Assembly: GCA_028278125.1 (NCBI GenBank)
Contig: JANQEY010000019.1
Location: 1-14,245, forward strand
Direction: 5' to 3'
DNA: 14,245 nucleotides
Origin: a bacterium
GTDB lineage: Bacteria > Electryoneota > Electryoneia > Electryoneales > Electryoneaceae
Positions 6,456 to 13,738 of the stretch are shown here, piece by piece. Position 1 is the stretch's first letter, and every line of letters begins with the position of its first letter. Both the position numbers and the translations under genes were made by a program. Below the pieces are notes generated by a model. The model ran no database searches. It was not told the origin of the DNA and saw nothing but the letters and a program-made list of their open reading frames with translations.

Positions 6456-6968
6456 ATGAAGTTATCAAAAAAATCAACCTATATAGTTTCTGCCGTTGCC
6501 CTGGCAGCGGTAATTTCAGCAACCGGTATTTATGCCAGTACCAAAATGCATCGCTGGCACGGTGGTGCCATGCAGACGGCGATGTTCATGGGTCATGGTC
6601 CGATGCATTTGTTTAAACTGGCGGATGAACTTGAACTGACAGAGCAACAACGTGATGAGATCGGCGCCCTGATGGACTCGAATAAATCGATATTACGCGA
6701 TGCAATGTTTGAAATGATGGATAACAGAAAGGAATTAAAGGCACTAATACAGGAAGATACAGTCAGTGATGAAGAACTTCGCGTCTTTACCGAAGAACAG
6801 GGAAAACTGATCGCGGATATGATGTATATGCGAATAAAAATGCTGACAGATATCAAGACTGTTCTGACTGATGAGCAACGTGAAAAATTAAAAGAACACA
6901 TGGCGAATGCACCTGATGGACATAGAGGCCACGGCCGGGGCTTCAGAGGATGGAGACATTGGAATTGA
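6456..6968 (+). CDS. Spy/CpxP-family periplasmic chaperone-like protein
   Basis: A 170-residue protein with a signal peptide (1-27, ending GIYAS) and two canonical LTxxQ motifs, LTEQQ (61-65) and LTDEQ (137-141), the hallmark of the Spy/CpxP family (usual length 140-170). These proteins form a cradle-shaped helical dimer that holds unfolded periplasmic proteins without ATP, or inhibits a sensor kinase in the case of CpxP. The mature N-terminus is Met/His-rich (MHRWHGGAM, MFMGHGPMH) and the C-terminus is His/Arg/Gly-rich (GHRGHGRG, RGWRHWN), suggesting metal binding as in CnrX/ZraP relatives. A strong ribosome site, AGGAGGAG, precedes the ATG. E. coli spy is a BaeR target, which fits baeSR being nearby. 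I see no phased-repeat operator directly upstream; the MITE-like element lies there instead. Confidence 0.9.
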   Translation: MKLSKKSTYIVSAVALAAVISATGIYASTKMHRWHGGAMQTAMFMGHGPMHLFKLADELELTEQQRDEIGALMDSNKSILRDAMFEMMDNRKELKALIQEDTVSDEELRVFTEEQGKLIADMMYMRIKMLTDIKTVLTDEQREKLKEHMANAPDGHRGHGRGFRGWRHWN

Positions 6969-6987
6969 AACCCGGTGATGCATCTGG

Positions 6988-7173
6988 ATGGAACAAGTGG
7001 AGAAAGATCCTGTATACGTACGTTTTGTTGAGAACGTAAGAAAAAAGCTGGATGAAAGTATTGTTAATATTGACCTTGATACAACAACAAGATTAAAGGA
7101 GATTCGACGGCAGGTAATACGCCAGGGACGGCCCCCTTCAATAAGTAATCGCCGAGATCATCATCAGAATTAA
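6988..7173 (+). CDS. Small protein resembling the N-terminus of DUF3619-like regulators, possibly truncated
   Basis: A 61-residue frame 19 bases after the spy-like gene. Residues 11-40 (VRFVENVRKKLDES, NIDLDTTTRLKEIRRQV) follow the pattern RxxLDxS...LDxxTxxRLxxxRxx seen at the start of small membrane proteins of the DUF3619/anti-sigma-like group. Those normally continue into a membrane helix; here the frame ends after a basic tail and no other frame downstream encodes a hydrophobic segment. It may be a decayed gene or a short soluble form. The ribosome site is weak. No sigma factor gene is near. Coding status and family are both uncertain. Confidence 0.5.
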   Translation: MEQVEKDPVYVRFVENVRKKLDESIVNIDLDTTTRLKEIRRQVIRQGRPPSISNRRDHHQN

Positions 7174-7185
7174 TAAAACAATAAT

Positions 7186-7204
7186 AGAGACATGATCTGT
7201 CTCT
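7186..7204 (+). terminator. Small hairpin after the 61-codon gene
   Basis: AGAGACA (7186-7192) pairs with TGTCTCT (7198-7204) around a 5-base loop. There is no T run behind it, so it may only assist the much stronger terminator 25 bases further on, or protect the RNA 3' end. Confidence 0.3.
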
Positions 7205-7228
7205 GATTTAGCTCTCGATTCATTAAGC

Positions 7229-7281
7229 CGAAATATCGTTAATTAGATGAATTTAATTAACGATATTTCGTTATTTTTTCT
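7229..7281 (+). terminator. Strong rho-independent terminator
   Basis: A perfect 17-bp stem, CGAAATATCGTTAATTA (7229-7245) with its complement at 7254-7270, closes an 8-base loop and is followed by TTATTTTTTC. This ends the spy-like transcript and isolates the TonB operon. The stem is AT-rich but unusually long. On the minus strand the flank (GGCTTAATG) lacks a T run, so it should act in one direction. Confidence 0.85.
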
Positions 7282-7323
7282 CTATATCACTTAATAAAAA
7301 AATCATTTCTTTTTTATAAGTTC

Positions 7324-7352
7324 TTGTTTGTATTCATAAGAATTTATATAGC
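7324..7352 (+). promoter_or_regulatory. Candidate sigma-70 promoter of the TonB operon
   Basis: TTGTTT (7324-7329) and TATAGC (7347-7352) are spaced by 17 bases in an AT-rich stretch about 60 bases upstream of the first gene; TATATA at 7345 is an alternative -10 with a short spacer. A small dyad, TGGCA...TGCCA, lies just downstream (about 7359-7375). No convincing Fur box is visible. Confidence 0.35.
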
Positions 7353-7414
7353 TTATCTTGGCATAACCGTTGCCATAAGGAGGGCAAACAGGTTTTAAAT
7401 TACTGGAGATAAAA

Positions 7415-8185
7415 ATGAATCGTCTAAGCATATGTCGGCTAGTTTGCTTCACTCTCCTTCCTTCTTTTTCATTATATGCTCAAGAAAAAACAGTTTTGCA
7501 ACGAGCGAAAGATATCGAACTGACAAACTTGAATGAGGGAGCAATGGTTCAGAAAAAAATCGATGAGATCGATGATCAGCGCATGCAGTTATTGGTTGAT
7601 TATCGTTCAACGCTTAAACAGTTTGATGGTTTGAAAAAATACAATGACCAAATGCGAACCTTGATCGATTCGCAGATGCGGGAAATGAACTCCCTCAAGA
7701 CCCAGATAAACCGAATCACGGGCCTTGAGCGGGAAATTATACCTCATATGAGAGATATGCTTGATACCCTAGCGGAGTTTATTGAACTGGATGTGCCCTT
7801 TTTAATTGAAGAACGACGTAAGCGTGTTAAAAATCTTCAGACGTTAATGGATGAGCCCGGCATTACTAATTCGGAAAAATATCGGCGCATCCTTGAAGCT
7901 TATCAGATAGAAAATGACTATGGCCGTCATATAGAAGCCTATGAAGGTAACCTGGATGATGATAGTGATGTCCGTATTGTTACATTTTTGAAGATAGGTC
8001 GTGTTTCCTATATGTATCAAACTATGGATGGTGAGCAATCCTATTTTTGGAATAAAGCGTTAAGGCAATGGCAAAGACTAGATAACAACTATAACAACCA
8101 GATACGCATGGCTATCCGTATGGCACGTGATCAAATACCTCCTAACCTGTTATTCGTTCCCGTGAAGGCACCAGATAATGTTTAA
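7415..8185 (+). CDS. DUF3450 periplasmic protein of the TonB2-type system
   Basis: A 256-residue protein with a signal peptide (1-22, ending LYA before QEK). A long coiled coil covers about 25-115, followed by the conserved DUF3450 core: ELDVPFLIEERRKRV, then DEPGITNSEKYRRILEAYQIENDYGRHIEAYEG. DUF3450 proteins are found almost only as the first gene of gammaproteobacterial operons with a TtpC-like long ExbB, ExbB, ExbD, TonB and a TPR protein, as here. The role is unknown; the coiled coil and position suggest a periplasmic partner of the N-terminal domain of the TtpC-like protein. GGAG lies ahead of the ATG. The end overlaps the longest possible reading of the next gene. Confidence 0.92.
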   Translation: MNRLSICRLVCFTLLPSFSLYAQEKTVLQRAKDIELTNLNEGAMVQKKIDEIDDQRMQLLVDYRSTLKQFDGLKKYNDQMRTLIDSQMREMNSLKTQINRITGLEREIIPHMRDMLDTLAEFIELDVPFLIEERRKRVKNLQTLMDEPGITNSEKYRRILEAYQIENDYGRHIEAYEGNLDDDSDVRIVTFLKIGRVSYMYQTMDGEQSYFWNKALRQWQRLDNNYNNQIRMAIRMARDQIPPNLLFVPVKAPDNV

Positions 8186-8201
8186 AAGAAGGGGTAATAT
8201 G

Positions 8202-9581
8202 ATGAATAGATTAGTTGAAAAAACCTTTATTCTCGTTTCTCTTACACTAAGCATTAGCGTCTATTCACAGACGTCTGCAACAACAGAGGAAAATCCGGAA
8301 GTTGTTCTGGATCGGCTGTTAAAGCAGGTACAGGAAAGCAGCCACCTTGATTCGATCGAGAACCGGAACCGTATTGAAATATTCATGCAACGACGGGATG
8401 AGCAGGCAGCATTACTGCATAAGGCGAGAAATGATGTACATAACCAGGAACGGATCGGTGACGAATTAGATGCCGCGTTCAATGCAAACGAACTTGAGCT
8501 GGCTGAACTGGAACTACAGTTTAATAAAAAGCTAGGTAATTTTGGTGAATTATTCGGCGTGACTAGACAGATTGCTGGTGATACCAGGGCACAGTTGGAA
8601 AATTCGCTGATTAGTGCCCAGTACCCTGATCGTGAACGGCCAATGAATGAAATTACCTCTAATAAGGGATTACCTACCATGGAACAATTACGTAACTTAT
8701 GGGCCACATTACTACAGGAGCAGACCGAGCAGGGTAAAGTAGTCAGATTTACGGCTAATGTGAATGATGAGAATGGTCAGCCACAGCCACAACAGGTTAT
8801 CAGGTTAGGTTCCTTTACAGCTGTCTCATCAGGAAAATACCTAGCTTATAGCAATGAAACTCATCAATTAAATGAGTTACCCAGACAACCGGGTCATCGG
8901 TTTATACGTGCAGCTGATGAATTGCAGCAAGCCGAAGCAGGTAAACTGATCAACGCGGTTATTGACCCTTCCGGTGGAGCTATTCTGGGAATGCTGGTAA
9001 AGACCCCTGATCTGACTGAGCGAATTGAACAGGGCGGATTGGTCGGTTATGTAGTGATTGGTCTGGCGGTTATTGGTTTATTAATCGGTTTGGAAAGATT
9101 ATTTACTTTGTGGATCACTTCTATCCGGGTAAAAAGACAGGCCCGCACTAAAGAGCCAAGTAAAAAGAACCCGTTAGGGCGTGTGTTAATGGCCTATGCT
9201 GAGAACTCCTTTGCCGATGTCGAAACCCTGGAATTGAAACTGGATGATGCAATTCTTAAAGAAGTACCGAAACTGGAGCGTGGTTTAAGTACATTGAAAG
9301 TGCTGGCGGGGGTCGCTCCTTTATTAGGACTGTTAGGTACGGTAACAGGTATGATCCTGACTTTTCAATCCATCACCTTATGGGGCACAGGTGATCCAAA
9401 AATTATGGCAGGCGGTATATCCCAGGCTTTGATCACGACAGTATTGGGCCTGATCGCTGCAATTCCGTTATTACTTTTACACAGCATGGCCAATGGTCGG
9501 GCAAAACTGGTGCAACAGGTCTTGGAGGAACACAGTGCGGGGCTGGTTGCAAATCAGGCAGAAAGGAGTCGTCATGTATGA
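8202..9581 (+). CDS. TtpC-like long ExbB/TolQ proton-channel protein
   Basis: A 459-residue member of the MotA/TolQ/ExbB family with a large extra N-terminal domain, the TtpC type required with TonB2 in Vibrio. It has a signal peptide (MNRLVEKTFILVSLTLSISVYS), a periplasmic coiled-coil region (about 30-130), a second folded part (to about 275), membrane helix 1 (about 278-300, GGLVGYVVIGLAVIGLLIG), then cytoplasmic linker and helices 2 and 3 (about 366-388 and 405-430) with the signature APLLGLLGTVTGMI. The start at 8202 is chosen for the signal peptide and AAGGGG spacing; ATG 8178 and 8199 are in frame upstream. It likely couples proton flow to TonB through the periplasmic domain. Confidence 0.92.
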   Translation: MNRLVEKTFILVSLTLSISVYSQTSATTEENPEVVLDRLLKQVQESSHLDSIENRNRIEIFMQRRDEQAALLHKARNDVHNQERIGDELDAAFNANELELAELELQFNKKLGNFGELFGVTRQIAGDTRAQLENSLISAQYPDRERPMNEITSNKGLPTMEQLRNLWATLLQEQTEQGKVVRFTANVNDENGQPQPQQVIRLGSFTAVSSGKYLAYSNETHQLNELPRQPGHRFIRAADELQQAEAGKLINAVIDPSGGAILGMLVKTPDLTERIEQGGLVGYVVIGLAVIGLLIGLERLFTLWITSIRVKRQARTKEPSKKNPLGRVLMAYAENSFADVETLELKLDDAILKEVPKLERGLSTLKVLAGVAPLLGLLGTVTGMILTFQSITLWGTGDPKIMAGGISQALITTVLGLIAAIPLLLLHSMANGRAKLVQQVLEEHSAGLVANQAERSRHV

Positions 9582-10123
9582 ATAACCTGCTGGAACAGCT
9601 TAAACCGTTAACGATGATGGCTAATCTGCAGAATTTTCTGGAGCAGGGAGGAGAGATTCTGATAGTGATCATGATCGTTACTTTCATACTCTGGTTTCTG
9701 ATCCTGGAGCGTTATTGGTATTTCTGGATATACCATACAGCTGTTATAAGAAAAGTCGTGACCCACTGGGATCAGAGACTGGACAAACAGTCCTGGTTTG
9801 CGTATCAGATCCGCCGGCAACTCATCTCAAGCGTTCGTATTAAATCAGAACATAATCTGTCTACCATCCAAGCTATTGTCGCCATTGCTCCGTTATTGGG
9901 TTTATTGGGTACGGTTACTGGCATGATCGAGGTGTTCGACGTCATGGCCTTTACCAGTTCCAGTAATACCCGCGGCATGGCAGCAGGTATCTCAAAGGCA
10001 ACTATACCAACCATGGCAGGCATGGTGGTTTCCTTATCGGGTTTGTTTTTCAGCACTGCTTTACAGCGCCGCGTTAAATTCGAGATGCGTAATATAGCTG
10101 ATACGATGACGCTCGGAGAGTAA
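9578..10123 (+). CDS. exbB: ExbB-type proton channel subunit
   Basis: A 181-residue short ExbB/TolQ-family protein with three membrane helices (about 26-50, 90-115, 138-165). The signature IAPLLGLLGTVTGMIEVF (helix 2) is repeated from the upstream long paralogue. Together with ExbD it forms the proton-driven inner-membrane motor that energises TonB. It starts with ATG overlapping the previous stop (ATGA), which suggests translational coupling. The size and the ILERYWYFW motif after helix 1 fit the ExbB2 subgroup. Confidence 0.92.
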   Translation: MNNLLEQLKPLTMMANLQNFLEQGGEILIVIMIVTFILWFLILERYWYFWIYHTAVIRKVVTHWDQRLDKQSWFAYQIRRQLISSVRIKSEHNLSTIQAIVAIAPLLGLLGTVTGMIEVFDVMAFTSSSNTRGMAAGISKATIPTMAGMVVSLSGLFFSTALQRRVKFEMRNIADTMTLGE

Positions 10124-10125
10124 TA

Positions 10126-10545
10126 ATGCCTAGAAAGTTAAACAAAGAACGAAACCAGGCCGAGGTCAATATGACACCGATGCTGGATATCGTTTTTATT
10201 ATGCTGATATTTTTCATCGTTACGACAACCTTTATGCAGGAATTCGGTATGGATGTAACTCAACCCAACAACAATGAAGAGGAGAATCCTGATGACAACA
10301 ACGCCAAGGCGATCGTTGTTCAGGTTTGTGCTAATGAACAGGTTTCTATCGATCAACGTCCGATTGATGTACGTTCCGTGCGTGCCAATGTTGAGAGAAA
10401 ACTTGCAGAAGATCCCCTGTCCAGTGTGATCATTCAGACTGAAAAACAGGCACGAACCGGACTCATGATACAGGTCATGGATCAAGCCAGGGAAGCCAAG
10501 GCCAGTGTATCTTTGATGTCTATGACAAAGACTTGTACTGCATGA
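10126..10545 (+). CDS. exbD: ExbD-type proton channel subunit, first copy
   Basis: A 139-residue ExbD/TolR-family protein: short cytoplasmic N-terminus, one membrane helix (about 19-38) with the proton-carrying Asp21 in MTPMLDIVFIML, then a periplasmic domain. GGAGAG lies ahead of the ATG and only two bases separate it from exbB. Unlike the second copy it has an Asn/acid-rich linker (about 48-60) and two periplasmic cysteines (C68, C137) that could form a disulfide. The end of the periplasmic domain (AKASVSLMSMTKT) fits ExbD. Confidence 0.93.
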   Translation: MPRKLNKERNQAEVNMTPMLDIVFIMLIFFIVTTTFMQEFGMDVTQPNNNEEENPDDNNAKAIVVQVCANEQVSIDQRPIDVRSVRANVERKLAEDPLSSVIIQTEKQARTGLMIQVMDQAREAKASVSLMSMTKTCTA

Positions 10546-10572
10546 AGTGCAGGTGGGATATAGAGATTATTA

Positions 10573-10977
10573 ATGAAGCATAAAGAAGAAATACTGGAAG
10601 AAGATTTGGAAGTCAATATGACACCAATGCTGGATATTGTTTTTATCATGTTGATCTTTTTTATTGTCACTGCTGTGTTTGTCAAGGAGTCAGGTGTTGA
10701 TGTATTGCGACCGGAAGCCGAGACGACAGAACAGATAAAACGTGTTTCCATCCTCATTGGGATTACTGAAGATGGTAGGGTCTGGATCGATAAACAGGAA
10801 CTTAAACTGGAGGATGTCCGTGCAGTTGTAGAGAAACTGTATCAGGAAAGCCCTAAAGGTAGAGTAGTGATACAAGCGGATACCCAATCCCAATCAGGTA
10901 TTGTTGTTGCCATTATGGAGACACTGAATAGCTTAGGTGTGGAAGATGTATCAATTGCAACTCAACGAGGAAGTTAG
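10573..10977 (+). CDS. exbD: ExbD-type proton channel subunit, second copy
   Basis: A 134-residue ExbD/TolR-family protein, 27 bases after the first. Its membrane segment and flanks (residues 13-33, EVNMTPMLDIV then FIMLIFFIVT) are identical in protein to the first copy, including Asp21, while the periplasmic domains differ and this one has no cysteine. TonB and TolR motors contain two ExbD chains per ExbB pentamer, so the pair may form a heterodimer. The C-terminal part (GIVVAIMETLNSLGVEDVSIAT) is typical ExbD. Confidence 0.93.
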   Translation: MKHKEEILEEDLEVNMTPMLDIVFIMLIFFIVTAVFVKESGVDVLRPEAETTEQIKRVSILIGITEDGRVWIDKQELKLEDVRAVVEKLYQESPKGRVVIQADTQSQSGIVVAIMETLNSLGVEDVSIATQRGS

Positions 10978-10979
10978 TT

Positions 10980-11579
10980 ATGGTTAGGAAGATTTTAGGT
11001 TCAATGTTAGCTGCACTCATTACCGTTGGTCTGTTTCTATTGATGCATTATTTAATCATACCGGCAGATAAAGTGCCCACTGAAATGGTGTCACAGCCAA
11101 GTATCAAGATCACACGGGCTGAACGTGATGAAAGTTCAGAAAGATCGGAAAGGAATAAACCGATACGGCCTGTACAAGAGAAGACTCCACCGCCACAGTT
11201 CATTAAGACAAGTATGCCAATCGTCAATCAAGGGCCTGTGATAAGTTATAAAAAACCAACCACCGGTATTGGTGGGCGGTTAGAGAAAGTCAAGGCACCA
11301 AGCAATCGTAGAGCAACGCCACTAGTACGTATTCCGCCTCAATATCCATCACGACCTTTGAGAAATAACATAGAGGGTTGGGTTCTGGTGGAATTCACGA
11401 TTACCAAAACCGGAACGGTCGAAGATGTGGTTGTTGTTGATGGCGAACCTAACGGGGTATTCGATAGGAGCACAATACGCGCGATTCAACGTTGGAAATA
11501 TCAACCAAAGGTCGTTGATGGTAAACCGATCCCTCAATACAACATGCAAGAATTGGTGACTTACAAGATTGAAGATTGA
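10980..11579 (+). CDS. tonB: TonB energy transducer (TonB2-like)
   Basis: A 199-residue TonB-family protein: N-terminal membrane anchor (about 5-27), a short linker with a few Pro (KTPPPQF) rather than a long Pro-Lys repeat, and a C-terminal domain (about 112-199) with YPSRPLRNNIEGWVLVEF, ITKTGTVEDV, GVFDRSTIRAI and RWKYQPKVVDGKPI. It transmits energy from the ExbB/ExbD motor to outer-membrane receptors by contacting their TonB box. The short length and operon position match TonB2-type proteins. GAGGAAG precedes the ATG, two bases after exbD ends. Confidence 0.93.
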   Translation: MVRKILGSMLAALITVGLFLLMHYLIIPADKVPTEMVSQPSIKITRAERDESSERSERNKPIRPVQEKTPPPQFIKTSMPIVNQGPVISYKKPTTGIGGRLEKVKAPSNRRATPLVRIPPQYPSRPLRNNIEGWVLVEFTITKTGTVEDVVVVDGEPNGVFDRSTIRAIQRWKYQPKVVDGKPIPQYNMQELVTYKIED

Positions 11580-11669
11580 GAAATCTCTGATGCAGTGCGA
11601 TTCTTTTTGTATAAGGATGTATCTCAGCACAACATTCAGAGGTACCTGCTGCAGAGGGAGGAGCAGCCA

Positions 11670-11775
11670 AATATTGATTACTTCGTGTAATTAATATTGT
11701 GAGCAAAGTAAAAGATATAAAAATAACATTTTACTTTGCACGCTCTGAATAAGTCAGGGAAAACTTATTCAGAGC
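11670..11775 (+). promoter_or_regulatory. Three consecutive hairpins between tonB and the TPR gene
   Basis: The 225-base gap holds three adjoining dyads. (1) AATATTGATTAC (11670-11681) with GTAATTAATATT (11687-11698), one G-U pair, loop 5. (2) GCAAAGTAAAA (11703-11713) with TTTTACTTTGC (11729-11739), loop 15. (3) GCTCTGAATAAG (11742-11753) with CTTATTCAGAGC (11764-11775), loop 10. None has a T run behind it, so they look like partial terminators, RNA processing or stability elements rather than a full stop. I see nothing else in the gap apart from the ribosome site before the TPR gene. Confidence 0.6.
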
Positions 11776-11804
11776 ACCTTTAACTGCAAATTGATAGGTA
11801 GTGA

Positions 11805-13205
11805 ATGATGAACAATTATGTCAAGAAGAGTCTGAACATAGGTTTATTAACTACTGCTCTATTTACAGTATGGATTAATACTGAAATTATATTAATTACT
11901 GATATCTATGCGCAGAATAGTAGAGATAGAAAACCGAATTCACGACGTGCTAAAACATTGTCTGTATCGGCTTTCAAGCCTATCACGGATGCACAGGCAG
12001 CTATGGAGGCCAATGATTATGTCCAGGCTACTCAGATCCTAAACGAATTATTGACAACGAGAAAAAAAATCAAGCCATTTGATAGAGCAACAGCCTATCA
12101 GTTATTAGGGTACATATATATCAATCAGGAAGACTATCAACGTGCTACTAAGGCGTTTGAGCAGACATTATCACTGAATGTACTGGAAGAGGAACGAATG
12201 CACGAATTGCGTTACAGTATGATCCAATTGTATTTTTCCATAGAGCAATACGATAAGAGCATCGCAACACTGGAGGATTGGTTAAAACAGGAAATTGACC
12301 CCGATGCTCAGGCATTGATCTTGGCTGCGCAAATCTATGCAAATCTGGACAAGTTCAGCGAGGCAGTCAACTATAGTGAACGCGCCATCCGGCAACATAG
12401 AGAAAAGCATAGTGGTCAGCCAAAACAAGACTGGTATCGGCTAGCGCTGGCAATTTATCTGCACATGAAACGATATTCTGCTGCAAAATCTTTATTGGAA
12501 GAAATGATTACTTACTGGCCACTAAAATCTGAATATTATCAGCAACTGGCAGGAGTTTATTATGAGTTAGGTCTGGAAAGAGAGTCTTTTTCCATACAGA
12601 CCCTGGCTTATAAGAATGGTCTGTTGACAAAAACTAATGATATTACCCGGCTGGCACAACTCTATCGTCTTTTTAATTATCCCTATAAGGCTGCGATCAT
12701 ATTAAAAACGGCATTAGCTAATCATGACATCGAGGAAAACAAGCAAAACTGGCAAGAGTTGGGTAATGCATGGCTACAATCGAGAGAATGGACAAATGCG
12801 ACCCAATCACTGGAGAATGCAGCGGAATTGGCAACAGATGGCAAATTATGGTTGACCCTGTGCAAAACTTCTATCCAGGATGAAAATTGGCATGATTCAA
12901 AAAATAATTGTGTCAAAGCCATTGAAAAGGGAGGGCTGGAACTGGAGGAAGGTAATGCTTGGCAATTACTGGCACTAGCACGTTATGAGACCAATGAAAA
13001 AGATGAAGCAATCAAAGCTTTTAAGAAATGCTCCAGGTATGAAGCAACGGCGTCAGTGTGTCAGCAATGGACCATGGAAATCGTGAAGCAAAAAGAAAAG
13101 GAAATGGAAGATGCCAAACAAATGAGACTGGCGGAAATAGAGTTGGAGCGACGCAGGCAGGAACAGCATGACAGGATGAGGCGTGCGCTAAGGGAGAAGT
13201 ATTGA
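11805..13205 (+). CDS. TPR protein associated with the TonB2-type system
   Basis: A 466-residue protein with a signal-like hydrophobic N-terminus (about 12-36, ending DIYA) and at least eight tetratricopeptide-like helix pairs: AQAAMEANDYVQATQILNEL, AYQLLGYIYINQEDYQRATKAF, LYFSIEQYDKSIATLEDWL, IYANLDKFSEAVNYSERA, AIYLHMKRYSAAKSLLEEM and later ones to about residue 425. The C-terminus is a charged coiled coil with EIELERRRQEQ. TPR proteins of this size close DUF3450-ttpC-exbBD-tonB operons in many gammaproteobacteria, presumably as a periplasmic or outer-membrane scaffold. The first ATG (11805) is immediately followed by another ATG; GGTAG is the weak ribosome site. The stop overlaps the start of the lipoprotein gene. 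Confidence 0.9.
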   Translation: MMNNYVKKSLNIGLLTTALFTVWINTEIILITDIYAQNSRDRKPNSRRAKTLSVSAFKPITDAQAAMEANDYVQATQILNELLTTRKKIKPFDRATAYQLLGYIYINQEDYQRATKAFEQTLSLNVLEEERMHELRYSMIQLYFSIEQYDKSIATLEDWLKQEIDPDAQALILAAQIYANLDKFSEAVNYSERAIRQHREKHSGQPKQDWYRLALAIYLHMKRYSAAKSLLEEMITYWPLKSEYYQQLAGVYYELGLERESFSIQTLAYKNGLLTKTNDITRLAQLYRLFNYPYKAAIILKTALANHDIEENKQNWQELGNAWLQSREWTNATQSLENAAELATDGKLWLTLCKTSIQDENWHDSKNNCVKAIEKGGLELEEGNAWQLLALARYETNEKDEAIKAFKKCSRYEATASVCQQWTMEIVKQKEKEMEDAKQMRLAEIELERRRQEQHDRMRRALREKY

Positions 13206-13654
13206 TGAATATGATGATGAATCCGCAGTATAGCGAACATCAATATCACAGTTATCTATACACACTTTACTTATCGTTATTGTTGCTGGTTTCCTGTATG
13301 GAGACAAGTATAAAGCCGGAACCGGATTTACTGATCGTATCATTAATCGACTTGTTATCCTCCCCGGCTAAATATGATGGTCGGAAGGTTCAGGTAAAAG
13401 GTTATTTATTGAATGGGCATTTATATTTAAGTAAAGATCACGCATTGGTATCACATGATATAGCGTTGTCTGTTCCTTTCATCGAGCCTACTGAAAATGG
13501 AAAGATGATCCTGAGTTGTAATGATGCCTACAGTTCCGTAGAAGGCGTTTTTATGATCAGGGGGAGTTCATGGAAAAACGGAACCGGTGTGATTGATTTG
13601 GTTGAAAAGGTAAGCCTGTTCAAACCGTCATTGGAGACTTGCTGGGAAAAATGA
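13205..13654 (+). CDS. Small outer-membrane lipoprotein with OB-fold-like domain
   Basis: A 149-residue protein. Lipobox LVSC gives Cys31 as the lipidated residue after a hydrophobic stretch (YTLYLSLLLL). The mature part has SLIDLLSSPAKYDGRKVQVKGYL followed by LYLSKDHALVSH, the pattern of small secreted domains of about 100 residues beginning 'LIxxPxxYDGKxVxVxGYL', judged OB-like by resemblance only. Two cysteines (in LSCND and ETCWEK) may pair. The ATG overlaps the TPR stop (TGATG) and GGGAGAAG precedes it, so it belongs to the operon. It could anchor the TonB complex to the outer membrane; that is inference. Residue +2 after Cys is Met, which does not signal inner-membrane retention. Confidence 0.72.
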   Translation: MNMMMNPQYSEHQYHSYLYTLYLSLLLLVSCMETSIKPEPDLLIVSLIDLLSSPAKYDGRKVQVKGYLLNGHLYLSKDHALVSHDIALSVPFIEPTENGKMILSCNDAYSSVEGVFMIRGSSWKNGTGVIDLVEKVSLFKPSLETCWEK

Positions 13655-13738
13655 AAAATATTTCTCTATCCATTTACCTGTATGCAAGTCCTTATATTAT
13701 TAAATATTTATCAGATAATTTTATGCATTATATTTCCC

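Noticed and set aside
6966..7173. Frameshift joining the 61-codon frame to the spy-like gene
   Set aside because: The spy-like protein ends naturally in a His/Arg tail and the following frame has a different, self-contained motif with its own ATG.
7271..7290. Resemblance to the ATTTC-type phased operator (TTATTTTTTCTCTATATC)
   Set aside because: This is the T run of the terminator; the 11-bp periodic core is absent.
7282..7414. Fur box upstream of the TonB-type operon
   Set aside because: No 19-bp GATAAT-type palindrome is visible; only AT-rich sequence and a five-base dyad.
8261..8707. 148-codon minus-strand open frame rich in Ser and Cys
   Set aside because: It mirrors the coiled-coil region of the TtpC-like gene; Ser/Cys/Leu richness is typical of the complement of Glu/Ala/Asn codons.
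13655..13680. Resemblance to the candidate BaeR operator (ATATTTCTCTATCCATTT)
   Set aside because: Only one partial core is present and the unit spacing is not 11; AT-rich sequence gives such matches by chance.
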